Part shown: positions 26,032 to 38,195 of the stretch, piece after piece | Numbering within the stretch: position 1 is the stretch's first letter | Layout of the letters: each line of letters starts with the position of its first letter | NCBI RefSeq assembly: GCF_003724155.1 | Contig: NZ_RJJQ01000002.1 | Span: 310,001 to 374,000, forward strand | Length of the DNA stretch: 64,000 nt | Direction of reading: 5' to 3' | From: Flexivirga caeni | GTDB taxonomy: Bacteria; Actinomycetota; Actinomycetes; Actinomycetales; Dermatophilaceae | The notes under the pieces: generated by a model | What the model was told of the DNA's origin: nothing | The model's input: only the letters and a program-made list of their open reading frames with translations | The model's database searches: none | Program-made: the position numbers and the translations under genes

Positions 26032-26286
26032 TCACGCCGTACGGCGCACCCGGATGATGCGGCGGCGCAACCAGACCCGCCGGGCACCACCGAGATAGAG
26101 CCGCGTGCGGGCAAGCTCCCAGTGGCCGTACTCCGCGTGGTCGGCCAGCACCTGACGCACGTCGGAGCGAGTGGCATTGCGCGGAAAGTTCAGCACCCGG
26201 AACTCGTACTCTGCGGATGCACAACCCTCCTCCGTCGGGGTGTGCATCCGCCCTACGCCCCATGGACGCTCGCTTCGCTCGGTCAT
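26032..26286 (-). CDS. DUF5703 family protein
   Basis: 84 residues. The part EYEFRVLNFPRNATRSDVRQ, HAEYGHWELARTRLY and GGARRVWLRRRIIRVRR is characteristic of DUF5703, a small actinobacterial family of unknown function. The N-terminal 25 residues are less conserved, so translation may start further in. It converges with the M20 gene with only 11 nt between stops, as often seen for this pair in related genomes. Confidence 0.85.
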   Translation of the reverse strand: MTERSERPWGVGRMHTPTEEGCASAEYEFRVLNFPRNATRSDVRQVLADHAEYGHWELARTRLYLGGARRVWLRRRIIRVRRTA

Positions 26287-26369
26287 TGCACCCCATTATG
26301 TCCCGGTCTACGGCGGACCTGTCGGCCCGCCACACGGGTTGTCGTATGACGCAGCCCGGCCCGACCCGG

Positions 26370-26375
26370 TACCGT
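26370..26375 (+). promoter_or_regulatory. -10 box for a leaderless start at 26382
   Basis: TACCGT fits the TAnnnT consensus and ends 6 nt before the ATG. No ribosome site precedes the gene. Confidence 0.45.
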
Positions 26376-26381
26376 CAACCC

Positions 26382-26705
26382 ATGACCGCTGAGCCGCGTG
26401 CTGCATTGTCCGTGCTGGTGAGTGCGTTGGAACGCCATCTGGAGGCCGCAGCCTCACGGCGCAGCGAGAACGACCCGGTGGTGGTTGCGGCATACCGCGA
26501 CGTCGCCGACGCGTTCGAGGACTACGACGACGCGCTGATGGACGCCTACGGCGAGGTGACGCCGCTGGAGGTCTATACCGGCGACGAGGACGAAGAAAAC
26601 GACGACCTCGAAGGCGACGACCTCGAAGGCGACGAGGACGAGCGCTACATCGGGCTGAGCGGCGACGACACCGACGACCTGGACTTCGAGGACTCCGAGA
26701 AGTAG
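26382..26705 (+). CDS. Conserved acidic protein
   Basis: 107 residues. The N-terminal half is helical (ALSVLVSALERHLEAAASRR, VAAYRDVADAFEDYDDALMD) and the C-terminal third is an Asp/Glu-rich tail containing a twofold DDLEGD repeat. Similar proteins in Micrococcales are sometimes labelled primosomal, without evidence that I can see here. It ends 7 nt before the convergent aldo/keto reductase. Confidence 0.7.
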   Translation: MTAEPRAALSVLVSALERHLEAAASRRSENDPVVVAAYRDVADAFEDYDDALMDAYGEVTPLEVYTGDEDEENDDLEGDDLEGDEDERYIGLSGDDTDDLDFEDSEK

Positions 26706-26712
26706 CTGCCGC

Positions 26713-27651
26713 TCACCGGCGCGAGACGTCGTCCAGTGCCTGGGCGATCTCCGGCGGCAGCGCCGTGGTCGCGGCGGCGAGGATCGTCCGCAGCTGAGTG
26801 GCGTTGCGCGCCCCCACGATCAGCGAACTGATGCCCGGGCGGTCGCGCGCCCACGCGAGTGCCACCTGCGCCGGGCTCACGCCGAGTCCCTCCGCGGCGG
26901 TGGCGACGGCGTCGACGATCGGATTGGCGGCACCGCCGAGCCGGCGGGCGGCCCAGCCACTGTGCTGTCCGGTCGCTGCCCGGGAGTCCGCCGGCACCCC
27001 GCGCCGGTATTTCCCGGTCAGCACGCCACCGCCCAGCGGCGCCCACGCGAGCAGCCCCGCACCCGTGTGCGCGGCGGCCGGCACCACCTCCGAGTCCGCC
27101 GACCGCTCCACGAGACTGTATTCGATCTCGTTAGCTACCAACGGAATCCGCGCTTCACGCAGCGCAGCGTCGGCGGCGACCAGCTGCCAGCCGGAGTAGT
27201 TGGACACGCCGACATACCTCGCCCGACCGGTCCGCACCGCGTGCTCCAGCGCGGACACCGTTTCCTCCAGCGGCACCTCGCCCGACCAGGTGTGCACCAG
27301 CCACAGGTCGAGATGGTCGGTCCGCAGCCGTCGCAGAGAAGCGTCCAGCTGAGTGAGCAGCGCGCCGCGCGAGGTGTCGACGACCCGAGACCCCGTGGTG
27401 CGGGAGATGCCCGCCTTGCCGACGATCACCACCTGGTCGCGGTCGATCGCCGGCACGAGATCTCCCAGGATCGTCTCGGCGGCGCCATCGCCATACCCGT
27501 ATGCCGTGTCGATCGTCGTCCCGCCGGCGTCACGGAAGTCGTGCAGCGTCTCCCGGGCGAAGATCTCGTCGACCGAGTCCCCCCAGCCCATCGTGCCGAG
27601 CGTGAGGCCGCTCACCCGCAGTCCCGATCTGCCCACTTTCACCGATTGCAC
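26713..27651 (-). CDS. Aldo/keto reductase
   Basis: About 312 residues folding as a TIM-barrel NAD(P)H-dependent oxidoreductase. The catalytic tetrad is seen as DTAYGYG (Asp, Tyr), GKAG (Lys) and DLWLVHTW (His). The cofactor region near the C-terminus reads SSLIVGARNATQL. I chose the GTG at 27651 (VQSVKVGRSGLRVS) because it is the family-typical start and leaves room for the divergent oxidoreductase promoter at 27697; an ATG at 27726 would overlap that gene. Substrate unknown. Confidence 0.87.
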   Translation of the reverse strand: MQSVKVGRSGLRVSGLTLGTMGWGDSVDEIFARETLHDFRDAGGTTIDTAYGYGDGAAETILGDLVPAIDRDQVVIVGKAGISRTTGSRVVDTSRGALLTQLDASLRRLRTDHLDLWLVHTWSGEVPLEETVSALEHAVRTGRARYVGVSNYSGWQLVAADAALREARIPLVANEIEYSLVERSADSEVVPAAAHTGAGLLAWAPLGGGVLTGKYRRGVPADSRAATGQHSGWAARRLGGAANPIVDAVATAAEGLGVSPAQVALAWARDRPGISSLIVGARNATQLRTILAAATTALPPEIAQALDDVSRR

Positions 27652-27696
27652 GGGCACAACCGTAGTGGCCGGCTCCGCACGTCCGGGCCGAGCGGG

Positions 27697-27702
27697 TAGC
27701 GT
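27697..27702 (+). promoter_or_regulatory. -10 box for a leaderless oxidoreductase transcript
   Basis: TAGCGT ends 7 nt before the ATG at 27710, and no Shine-Dalgarno sequence is present. Confidence 0.45.
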
Positions 27703-27709
27703 CGGCGGC

Positions 27710-28774
27710 ATGGATCTGGGCATCAACCTCGGTTACTGGGGCACCACGGGCACCGATGACCTCGAGGCGATGAAGGAACTCACTCGCGCGGCGGATCAGG
27801 CCGGCTACCGGGTCGCCTGGCTCGCCGAGGCGTACGGCTCGGATGTGCCGTCGCTGGCGGCATACCTGAGCGCGTTCACCACCAACCTGGAGTGGGGGAG
27901 CGCGGTCTTCCAGATCCCGGCGCGGACACCGGCGATGACCGCGATGACGGCCGCGACCCTGGACAAGATCACCGGCGGACGCTTCCGGCTCGGGCTCGGG
28001 GTGTCCGGACCACAGGTGAGCGAGGGCTGGCACGGTGTGCGCTTCGACGACCCGCTCGGGCGCACCCGTGAGTATGTCGACGTCATCCGCCTGGCTTTCG
28101 GTCGCAAGAACGTCGAATACCACGGCACACACTTCGAATTGCCGCTTCCGGACGGCCCCGGCAAGGCGCTGCGGCTGCTGCTGCTCCCCGAACGCACGCA
28201 GGTGCCGATCTATCTCGCGGCCATCGGGCCGAAGAACATGGAGCTCACCGGCGAGATCGCCGACGGCTGGCTGGGCATCTTCGTCAGCCCCGAGCACCTG
28301 CCGGCGCAACTCGAGCAGTTGCGCGCGGGGCGCCGCGCGGCCGGCCACCCGGACGGCTCGCTGGCCGGCTTCGACATCGCGGCCAGCGCCGGGCTGAGCA
28401 TCGCGGACGACCTGGACACGGCAGCGGACCGGTTGCGGGACAACGCCGCCCTGTATGTCGGCGGCATGGGGTCGCGGAAGCAGAACTTCTACAACGCGCT
28501 CGCCCGCCGGATGGGCTTCGCGGATGCCGCGCAAGAGGTGCAGGACCTCTACCTGGACCGTAAGCACCGCGACGCCGCGGCGGCCGTACCGCGCGATTTC
28601 ATCGATCAGACGGCGCTGATCGGGCCGCGCGAGCACCTGGCCGAGCGGCTGCACGCGTATGCCGACGCCGGTGTCACCACCCTCAACGTCTCGCCGGCCG
28701 GGGACAACCTCGCCGAGCGGATCGCCGCGCTGCACACTCTCGCCGACGTGATGGACGACGAAGGGCTGCGCTGA
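27710..28774 (+). CDS. LLM-class F420-dependent oxidoreductase
   Basis: 354 residues of the luciferase-like monooxygenase fold. Seen are MDLGINLGYWG at the start, ITGGRFRLGLGVSGPQV (the phosphate-binding segment) and YLAAIGPKNMELTGEIADGW, typical of F420-binding family members. It uses reduced F420 or FMN to reduce or oxidise an unknown substrate. The next gene, the histidine phosphatase, begins 5 nt after the stop, so the two are co-transcribed. This oxidoreductase often lies beside the phosphatase-DUF3090-SCO1664-mshC set in actinobacteria. Confidence 0.9.
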   Translation: MDLGINLGYWGTTGTDDLEAMKELTRAADQAGYRVAWLAEAYGSDVPSLAAYLSAFTTNLEWGSAVFQIPARTPAMTAMTAATLDKITGGRFRLGLGVSGPQVSEGWHGVRFDDPLGRTREYVDVIRLAFGRKNVEYHGTHFELPLPDGPGKALRLLLLPERTQVPIYLAAIGPKNMELTGEIADGWLGIFVSPEHLPAQLEQLRAGRRAAGHPDGSLAGFDIAASAGLSIADDLDTAADRLRDNAALYVGGMGSRKQNFYNALARRMGFADAAQEVQDLYLDRKHRDAAAAVPRDFIDQTALIGPREHLAERLHAYADAGVTTLNVSPAGDNLAERIAALHTLADVMDDEGLR

Positions 28775-28779
28775 CCGCG

Positions 28780-29511
28780 ATGGCAACGGTCCTGCTGCTA
28801 CGCCACGGACGTACCACGTCCAACGCCTCCGGCATACTCGCCGGGTGGACGCCGGGCATCGGGCTCGACGAGACCGGGCGCGTGCAGGCCGCTGAGGCGC
28901 GAAAACGGTTGGAACAGTTGCCGATTGTCCGCATCGTGAGCAGTCCGCTGCAGCGCTGTCAGGAGACAGCGGCGGCCGTCGCGGAGGGGCTTGCCGGCCT
29001 GGCCGTCGACACCGACGAACGCCTCGGCGAGTGCCGGTATGGCGCCTGGACCGGTCGCACACTGAGCGAGCTGACCACGGACAAGCTGTGGCGCACGGTG
29101 CAGGACCACCCGTCGGCTGCGACCTTTCCACCGTCACCGGACTTCGAGCACGAGTCCTTGGCGGCCATGTCCGCCCGCGCCGTGTCCGCGGTCCGCGCCC
29201 TGGACGCCGAGGTCGACGCGGCACACGGCCCGAACGCTCTGTGGGTCGCGGTCTCCCACGGGGACGTGCTCAAGGCGGTGCTCGCCGACGCGCTCGGCAG
29301 CCACCTCGACCAGTTCCAGCGCATCGTCGTCGGCCCAGCCTCGATCAGCGTCGTGCGCTACACCGCGCGCCGGCCGTTCGTGCTGCGGGTCAACGACTCG
29401 ACCGGGGAGTTGACCGACCTGGTGACCGCACCCGAGGCATCCGGTCCGTCCGGCGACGCGACGCCCGGGGGCGAGACCGGCACCGGAACCGATGCCGCGG
29501 ACGCGGATTAG
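28780..29511 (+). CDS. Histidine phosphatase family protein (MSMEG_4193 type)
   Basis: 243 residues. The catalytic RHGRTTSN lies at the N-terminus (His9), with Arg in SSPLQRCQET, the acidic residue in ERLGECRYG and the second His in AVSHGDVLK. The C-terminal 40 residues are a low-complexity Gly/Thr/Asp tail. Members of this subgroup precede DUF3090 and mshC in actinobacteria, so a link to mycothiol or F420 metabolism is often assumed but unproven. The start follows the oxidoreductase stop by 5 nt. Confidence 0.9.
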   Translation: MATVLLLRHGRTTSNASGILAGWTPGIGLDETGRVQAAEARKRLEQLPIVRIVSSPLQRCQETAAAVAEGLAGLAVDTDERLGECRYGAWTGRTLSELTTDKLWRTVQDHPSAATFPPSPDFEHESLAAMSARAVSAVRALDAEVDAAHGPNALWVAVSHGDVLKAVLADALGSHLDQFQRIVVGPASISVVRYTARRPFVLRVNDSTGELTDLVTAPEASGPSGDATPGGETGTGTDAADAD

Positions 29512-29514
29512 GCT
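29509..29514 (+). promoter_or_regulatory. -10 box for a leaderless DUF3090 transcript
   Basis: TAGGCT overlaps the stop codon region of the phosphatase gene and ends 7 nt before the ATG at 29522, giving a possible internal promoter within the operon. Confidence 0.4.
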
Positions 29515-29521
29515 CGGACGC

Positions 29522-30061
29522 ATGCCGACCATCGAATTCGACCACCCGGACCGGTTCATTGCCGGCACCGTCGGCCCGCCCGGGTCGCGCACCTTCTTCC
29601 TGCAGGCGGTGCAGGGGCGGCGGGTCGTGTCCGTGTCGCTGGAGAAGGAGCAGGTCGCGGTGCTCGCCGAGCGCGTCAATGACCTGCTCGACGAGCTGGC
29701 AGTCGAGCAGGACCTGCCGGTGGCGGACGAGGACAATGACCCGCTGAGCCAGCCCATCGAGGACGAGTTCCGGGTGAGCACGCTCAGCCTCGCCTGGGAG
29801 CCGGAGCGCGGGCTCCTGATCATCGAAGCGCACGACCGCCAGGTCGAACTGGAGCCCACCGACGACGGTCAGGAACTACGCGAAGTCCCCGACCCCGACG
29901 CCCAGCTGATGCGGGTGCGGCTCGACGCGGCGCAGGCCCGCGAGTTCGCCCGGCGCGGGCTGGCCGCGGTCGCCGACGGTCGCCCGTCCTGCCCTTTCTG
30001 CGGCGGCCCCCTCGATCCCGACGGCCACATCTGCCCTCGTGCCAACGGCTATCGACGCTGA
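29522..30061 (+). CDS. DUF3090 family protein
   Basis: 179 residues matching DUF3090: FDHPDRFIAGTVGPPGSRTF, then FFLQAVQG and VVSVSLEKEQVAVLAERVND. It ends in a zinc-ribbon-like CPFCGGPLDPDGHICPR. Cytosolic and of unknown function, conserved next to the mycothiol gene mshC. The stop overlaps the start of the SCO1664-type gene by 23 nt. Confidence 0.92.
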   Translation: MPTIEFDHPDRFIAGTVGPPGSRTFFLQAVQGRRVVSVSLEKEQVAVLAERVNDLLDELAVEQDLPVADEDNDPLSQPIEDEFRVSTLSLAWEPERGLLIIEAHDRQVELEPTDDGQELREVPDPDAQLMRVRLDAAQAREFARRGLAAVADGRPSCPFCGGPLDPDGHICPRANGYRR

Positions 30062-30848
30062 GCGGCTGCAGCGGCTGCTCACCGACGGACCGCTGGAGGT
30101 GGAGGGCCGGCTGGTCGAGGCCTCCAACTACGTGCTGCGCGTGTGGATCGACGCGGAAGATGGCCGGATCTGCGCCGTTTACAAGCCGGTTCGCGGCGAG
30201 CGTCCGCTGTGGGACTTCCCCCAGGGATCGCTGGCCGCGCGCGAGTTCGCTGCCTACCTGGTCTCCCGCGCAGGCGGCTGGGAGTGCGTGCCGGTCACCG
30301 CATTGCGCCCGGACGGACCGTTTGGGGCGGGTTCGGTGCAGCAGTGGGTCGGTCCGCTGGACCCGGTCGACGACAACGGACTGCTGCGCATCGACCCGGT
30401 GCATGCGGTGCCCGTGGACTACCTGCCGGTGCTCGGTGTCACCGACGAGCATGACGAGCCGCTGGTCGTGTCGCACGCCGCACGGGAGCAACTGCGCGAG
30501 ATCGCCCTCTTGGACGTCGTGGTGAACAACGCCGACCGCAAGGGGTCGGCGATGATCGTCGACGGCTCGCGGCTGTATGCCGTGGACCACGGACTCACCC
30601 TCCATGCGGAGGAGAAGTTGCGCACTGTGCTGTGGGGTTTCGCGGGGCGCGAGCTCTCGGCCGCGGAAATCACCCGGCTGACGCAGCTGCGGCACGCGGT
30701 CGACGGAGTGCTCGGGGCGCAACTGCGTGGGGTCATACAGGACGAGGAGGTGGCGGCTCTCGCCGACCGCATCGACGACCTGCTCGCGGCCGGGCGGATG
30801 CCCGCGCCGCCCGACGACCGGCATCCGCTGCCCTGGCCGCTGTGGTGA
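30039..30848 (+). CDS. SCO1664-family kinase-like protein
   Basis: 269 residues from a GTG at 30039 that overlaps the end of DUF3090. The family resembles phosphatidylinositol 3/4-kinase-like folds. Visible are VYKPVRGERPLWDFP (ATP-binding lysine region), the catalytic-loop-like LLDVVVNNADRKGSAM with Asn-Asn-x-Asp-Arg, and YAVDHGLTLH in place of the metal-binding DFG-like motif. No substrate is known. Its position between DUF3090 and mshC is conserved across actinobacteria, which suggests a shared process. Confidence 0.9.
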   Translation: MPTAIDAERLQRLLTDGPLEVEGRLVEASNYVLRVWIDAEDGRICAVYKPVRGERPLWDFPQGSLAAREFAAYLVSRAGGWECVPVTALRPDGPFGAGSVQQWVGPLDPVDDNGLLRIDPVHAVPVDYLPVLGVTDEHDEPLVVSHAAREQLREIALLDVVVNNADRKGSAMIVDGSRLYAVDHGLTLHAEEKLRTVLWGFAGRELSAAEITRLTQLRHAVDGVLGAQLRGVIQDEEVAALADRIDDLLAAGRMPAPPDDRHPLPWPLW

Positions 30849-30854
30849 CCCCTC

Positions 30855-30860
30855 TAAGCT
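30855..30860 (+). promoter_or_regulatory. -10 box for a leaderless mshC transcript
   Basis: TAAGCT ends 7 nt before the GTG at 30868. The gene has no ribosome site. Confidence 0.45.
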
Positions 30861-30867
30861 GACGCGC

Positions 30868-32115
30868 GTGACAATCGCATCGTGGGCCGCGCCGAATCTG
30901 CCTGGTCTGCAAGGAAAAGGCCACCAGCTCTCGCTCCGGGACATACACACCCACCAGTCGCGGCCGGTGCACGCGGGCGAGATCGCCACGATCTATGCCT
31001 GCGGCATCACCCCGTACGACGCGACGCATCTCGGGCACGCCGCGACCTACATCACCCTGGACCTCGCCAGCCGGGTGCTGCGCGACGCCGGTCACCAGGT
31101 GCGCTACGTGCAGAACGTCACCGACATCGACGACCCGCTGCTGGAGCGCGCGGCGCGTGACGGCGTCGACTGGCGGGAACTCGCGACTAGCGAGATCGGC
31201 CTGTTCCACACCGACATGGCGGCATTGCGGGTCCTGCCGCCGGACCATTACGTCAGCGTCGTCGAGTCGATGCCCCGGCAGGTAGCGACCATCCAGGGGC
31301 TGGTGCGCAAGGGCGTGACCTACCGGGTGCCGACGCCGGACGCGGCCAACCCGGGCGACGAGGACGTCTACCTCGACCTGTCCACGCAGCCCACGTTCGG
31401 CTCGGAGAGCGGCTGGTCCCGTGAGCAGATGCTGGAGGTGTTCGCCGACCGTGGCGGCGACCCGGACCGCGTCGGCAAGCGGGACGCTCTCGACCCGCTG
31501 CTCTGGCGTGTCGAGCGGGCGGGCGAACCGGCCTGGGAGGCAGGCACGTTGGGCCGTGGCCGGCCGGGCTGGCACGTCGAGTGCACCACGATTGCGCTGG
31601 ACTTCCTCGGCATGGGCTTCGACCTGCAGGGCGGTGGCACCGACCTGATCTTCCCGCACCACGAGATGTCGGCGGTGCAGGCGGTCGCGCTGACCGACGA
31701 CCCGCCGTTCGCGCACAACTACGTGCACCAGGCGATGGTCGGGTATGACGGCGAGAAGATGAGCAAGTCCAAGGGCAACCTGGTGCGGGTCTCCGAGTTG
31801 CGCGCCCGCGGGGTGGACCCGATGGCGATCCGCCTGGTGCTGCTCGCGCAGCACTACCGGACACCGTGGGAGTACACCGAGGACCTGCTGACGGCCGCGC
31901 TCGACCGCTGGGACAGGTGGCGTGAAGCGCTGGCCGGCCGCGGCGACGACGGTGCGGACGAGCTGATCGACGGGGTCCGTGCCGCTCTGGCGGACGACCT
32001 CGACAGTGCTGCCGCTCTCCAGCTGGTCGATGGGTGGGCAGCCGGCGCCCCCGACGGTACTGCCAGCCCGCGGGTCGCGGACGCGCTCGACGCGCTGCTT
32101 GGCATACGCGCCTGA
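30868..32115 (+). CDS. mshC: MshC, cysteine ligase of mycothiol synthesis
   Basis: 415 residues. ATP-dependent ligation of L-cysteine to glucosaminyl-inositol, the penultimate step of mycothiol synthesis in the cytosol. It is a class I cysteinyl-tRNA-synthetase relative without the tRNA-binding domain: the zinc Cys in YACGITPYD, the HIGH-like THLGHA near residue 53, the WHVECTT and IFPHHEMS zinc/cysteine-pocket segments, and KMSKSKGN near 296. GTG at 30868 fits the family start and a leaderless -10. The order histidine phosphatase-DUF3090-SCO1664-mshC is conserved in actinobacteria. It ends 4 nt before the convergent PAC2 gene. Confidence 0.96.
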   Translation: MTIASWAAPNLPGLQGKGHQLSLRDIHTHQSRPVHAGEIATIYACGITPYDATHLGHAATYITLDLASRVLRDAGHQVRYVQNVTDIDDPLLERAARDGVDWRELATSEIGLFHTDMAALRVLPPDHYVSVVESMPRQVATIQGLVRKGVTYRVPTPDAANPGDEDVYLDLSTQPTFGSESGWSREQMLEVFADRGGDPDRVGKRDALDPLLWRVERAGEPAWEAGTLGRGRPGWHVECTTIALDFLGMGFDLQGGGTDLIFPHHEMSAVQAVALTDDPPFAHNYVHQAMVGYDGEKMSKSKGNLVRVSELRARGVDPMAIRLVLLAQHYRTPWEYTEDLLTAALDRWDRWREALAGRGDDGADELIDGVRAALADDLDSAAALQLVDGWAAGAPDGTASPRVADALDALLGIRA

Positions 32116-32119
32116 GGCC

Positions 32120-32965
32120 CTACTCGTCGGTCTCCCGGCGCCGGAGATACTTCTCGAACTCGCGAGCGATCGCATCGCCGCTGGCTTCCGGAAGCTCGGT
32201 TGTGTCCTGCGTCTGCTCCAGGGAGTGGACGTAGTCGGCGACCTCGTCGTCGGACGCGGCCAGCTCATCGACGCCGTGTTCCCAGGCGCGCGCCTGCTCC
32301 TGCAGGTCGGCGTGGCCGATCAGGGCGTCGAAGAGCTCCTCCAGCCGCGTGAGCAGCGCGAGCGTCGCCTTGGGTGACGGGCTGGCACCGGCGTAGTGGG
32401 GCACCGCGGCCCAGCAGGACAGGGTCGGAAGCCCGGCCTGGTGTGCGGCGTCGGTGAACACGCCGACGATGCCGGTCGGTCCCTCGTAGCGATTGGCCTC
32501 CACGTCATACCGCTGGCGGGTCTCGTCGTGTTCCGACGTCACCGTCACCGGAATCGGGCGGGTGTGCGGCACGTCGGCGAGCAGCCCGCCGAGCGTGATG
32601 ATCATCCCGACCTCGCAGTCGGCGGCGAAGTCCATGAGTTCGGCGGTGAACGCGCGCCACCGCATCGACGGTTCGATGCCTTGCACGAGGATCACGTCGC
32701 GGTCCAGCGGGGTGTCCTGCGCGATGAAGATCCGCGTCGTCGGCCAGACGATCTCGCGTGGCCCGGTCTCACTGGTGATGCGCGGGCGATTGACCTGGTA
32801 GTCGTAGTAGATCTCCGGGTCGAGTTCGGCGACCAGCTGCGCGTTCCACGTCCCGATCAAGTGGCTGATCGTCGCGGACGCGGTTTCGCCGGCGTCGTTC
32901 CACCCCTCGAACGCGGCAATCATGATCGGGTCGCGCAACAGGGGCACGTCCTCGAGTTCGATCAC
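32120..32965 (-). CDS. PAC2-family protein
   Basis: 281 residues from a GTG with GAGGAG 5 nt upstream. Family features: FEGWNDAGETASATISHL near the start, RDVILVQGIEPSMRWRAF in the middle and PTGIVGVFTDAAHQAG later. PAC2 proteins are relatives of proteasome assembly chaperone 2; in M. tuberculosis the syntenic gene is Rv2125. The proteasome cluster lies about 20 kb away, so a role in assembly is possible but unproven. An upstream in-frame ATG at 33037 was rejected on the ribosome-site evidence. Confidence 0.92.
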   Translation of the reverse strand: MIELEDVPLLRDPIMIAAFEGWNDAGETASATISHLIGTWNAQLVAELDPEIYYDYQVNRPRITSETGPREIVWPTTRIFIAQDTPLDRDVILVQGIEPSMRWRAFTAELMDFAADCEVGMIITLGGLLADVPHTRPIPVTVTSEHDETRQRYDVEANRYEGPTGIVGVFTDAAHQAGLPTLSCWAAVPHYAGASPSPKATLALLTRLEELFDALIGHADLQEQARAWEHGVDELAASDDEVADYVHSLEQTQDTTELPEASGDAIAREFEKYLRRRETDE

Positions 32966-32994
32966 CGGTTTCTCCTCGTCAGTCGCTCGATGAT

Positions 32995-33017
32995 GCACTG
33001 CCCAGCTTAAGCAGTGC
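32995..33017. promoter_or_regulatory. Inverted repeat between PAC2 and metH
   Basis: GCACTGC (32995-33001) and GCAGTGC (33011-33017) form a perfect 7-bp inverted repeat around a 9-nt loop in the 130-bp divergent region. It may be an operator. No cobalamin riboswitch conserved box is seen. A TAGAAT -10 candidate for metH lies at 33051-33056. Confidence 0.4.
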
Positions 33018-33095
33018 CCGCCGGGGCGGCGGACCATTTCGCGGCCCCGCTAGAATCGGGCGCGTTCTGCGCAAACTTCCCTGAAGGGGCCCACA

Positions 33096-36914
<3,819 letters not shown>

Positions 36915-36917
36915 CCC

Positions 36918-37577
36918 ATCAGCGAGCAACTGCCCGCGGCAGTCCTCTGGGACATGGACGGCACTCTCGTCGACACCGAACCGCTCTGGATCGCCGCGGA
37001 GAAGGAACTCGTCTCGTCATACGGCGGCACCTGGACCGACGAGATGGCGCACCGGCTCGTGGGCAACTCGCTGATCGTCTCCGGCCAGATCATCCGGGAC
37101 AACAGCCCGGTGACGTTGGCACCGGAGGAGATCGTCGACTTCCTGCTGGAGCGGGTGGTCGCCGGGATGCGGCTGCACGTGCCGTGGCGCCCGGGTGCCG
37201 AGGAACTGCTGAATGCCTGTGTGGCGCAAGGTATTCCGAATGCGCTGGTCACCATGTCCTATGAGGCTTTCGCCGGGGTGCTGATCGAGGCCGTGCCCGA
37301 GGGTACGTTCTCGGTCGTCGTCACCGGAGACCGGGTGCGCAAGGGCAAGCCGGATCCGGAGGCCTACAGCACGGCGATCACCCGGCTCGGTGTGACCGCG
37401 GCCGACTGCGTCGCGATCGAGGATTCGATCCCGGGCGTCCGGTCCGCGGTCGGTGCGGGCGTGCCGACCATCGCGGTGCCGCACGTGGTGGCCGTCCCGC
37501 CAATCGAGGGTGCCGTCCGCGTCGGCACCCTCGTCGGGGTGCAACCGGCCGACCTCACGCGGCTGGTGTCCAGCTGA
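36918..37577 (+). CDS. HAD-superfamily hydrolase with an apparent AUC start
   Basis: 219 residues if translation starts at ATC 36918. The catalytic DMDGTLVDTEPLW is at the N-terminus; the first Asp is the nucleophile, and it lies one codon before the only in-frame ATG (36954), so an ATG start would remove it. GGAGG at 36905-36909 is 8 nt before the ATC, an ideal spacing. The remaining motifs are present: ALVTMSYEAF, KGKPDPEAY with Lys, and IEDSIPGVRSA. It is probably a phosphatase or phosphomutase of the beta-phosphoglucomutase/Gph type. It is co-transcribed with metH (3 nt between genes) and closed by a strong terminator. Confidence 0.85.
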   Translation: MSEQLPAAVLWDMDGTLVDTEPLWIAAEKELVSSYGGTWTDEMAHRLVGNSLIVSGQIIRDNSPVTLAPEEIVDFLLERVVAGMRLHVPWRPGAEELLNACVAQGIPNALVTMSYEAFAGVLIEAVPEGTFSVVVTGDRVRKGKPDPEAYSTAITRLGVTAADCVAIEDSIPGVRSAVGAGVPTIAVPHVVAVPPIEGAVRVGTLVGVQPADLTRLVSS

Positions 37578-37607
37578 CGCATCGGCACACCTTTGCGTGC
37601 CGATGCG
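37578..37607. terminator. Bidirectional terminator between HAD and mazF-like genes
   Basis: Perfect 11-bp stem, CGCATCGGCAC (37578-37588) and GTGCCGATGCG (37597-37607), with an 8-nt loop ACCTTTGC between convergent genes. Confidence 0.8.
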
Positions 37608-37620
37608 CATGCGAGGCCGC

Positions 37621-37941
37621 TTACCTGTCGCAGTCGACCGCAACGGCGAGCGCAGCGCACACTTCTCGCATCCGGTTGCCCGACAACCGGCCGATGCGGT
37701 GAACGAGGATCGTGATCGAGACGCTCTCGACCGAGTCGAGGTTCACCGCACAGGGACGCGGCACCGGGTCGTCGCCAGGTTCGAGGACGACTTCGCTCAC
37801 CAGTCCGCGGATCGTGGTGGTGCAGGGGGCGACGAGCGCACGGCGATGACGCGGTATGACGGTGTCCCGCGATAGAACGACGACCGGTCGCCGGCCGATC
37901 TGGGGCATCTCACACCACCAGACCTCTGCGCGCCCTGGCAT
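37621..37941 (-). CDS. mazF: MazF/PemK-type toxin
   Basis: 106 residues. The start MPGRAEVWWCEMPQIGRRPVVV matches MazF endoribonucleases (usually RGEVWWvdl...GkRPvvv), and APCTTTIRGLVSEVVL plus AVNLDSVESV are the core strands. These toxins cut mRNA at short sequences. It lies 5 nt behind the antitoxin gene and is transcribed with it. I chose the ATG at 37941 over a longer frame because it is the family start. Confidence 0.9.
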   Translation of the reverse strand: MPGRAEVWWCEMPQIGRRPVVVLSRDTVIPRHRRALVAPCTTTIRGLVSEVVLEPGDDPVPRPCAVNLDSVESVSITILVHRIGRLSGNRMREVCAALAVAVDCDR

Positions 37942-37946
37942 CGCGG

Positions 37947-38180
37947 TCACGATGCTGATGCGGCCCGGCGAAACGAGGCCAGGTCGCCCCACTCGTCCGG
38001 CTCGTCGAGCGGATGCTTGTCATAGGCGACGTAACTGGCGTCGATCTCGGCGGCGCGGCGACGTGTCAGCAACGCGGCGAGAGCCTCATCGATCATCGTC
38101 GCATCCGTGGTGCCGGTGACCCGGCGGGCCTCGTCGAGGAGGGCGGCGTCCACCGTCGTGCTCAATCGTGCGCGAACCAT
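37947..38180 (-). CDS. Antitoxin of the MazEF-like pair
   Basis: 77 residues. The N-terminal [18 protein letters not shown] is typical of ribbon-helix-helix or MazE-like DNA-binding antitoxins; the acidic C-terminus with [13 protein letters not shown] should wrap the toxin. It is the first gene of the pair and probably represses it. Confidence 0.82.
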   Translation of the reverse strand: MVRARLSTTVDAALLDEARRVTGTTDATMIDEALAALLTRRRAAEIDASYVAYDKHPLDEPDEWGDLASFRRAASAS

Positions 38181-38195
38181 GCCACAATCATGCCA

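Noticed and set aside
32966-33095. Cobalamin riboswitch upstream of metH
   Set aside because: The leader is only about 130 bp including the divergent promoter, and I see no conserved B12-box; only a short inverted repeat is present.
36954-37577. ATG start for the HAD gene
   Set aside because: It would remove the catalytic nucleophile Asp that directly precedes this Met.
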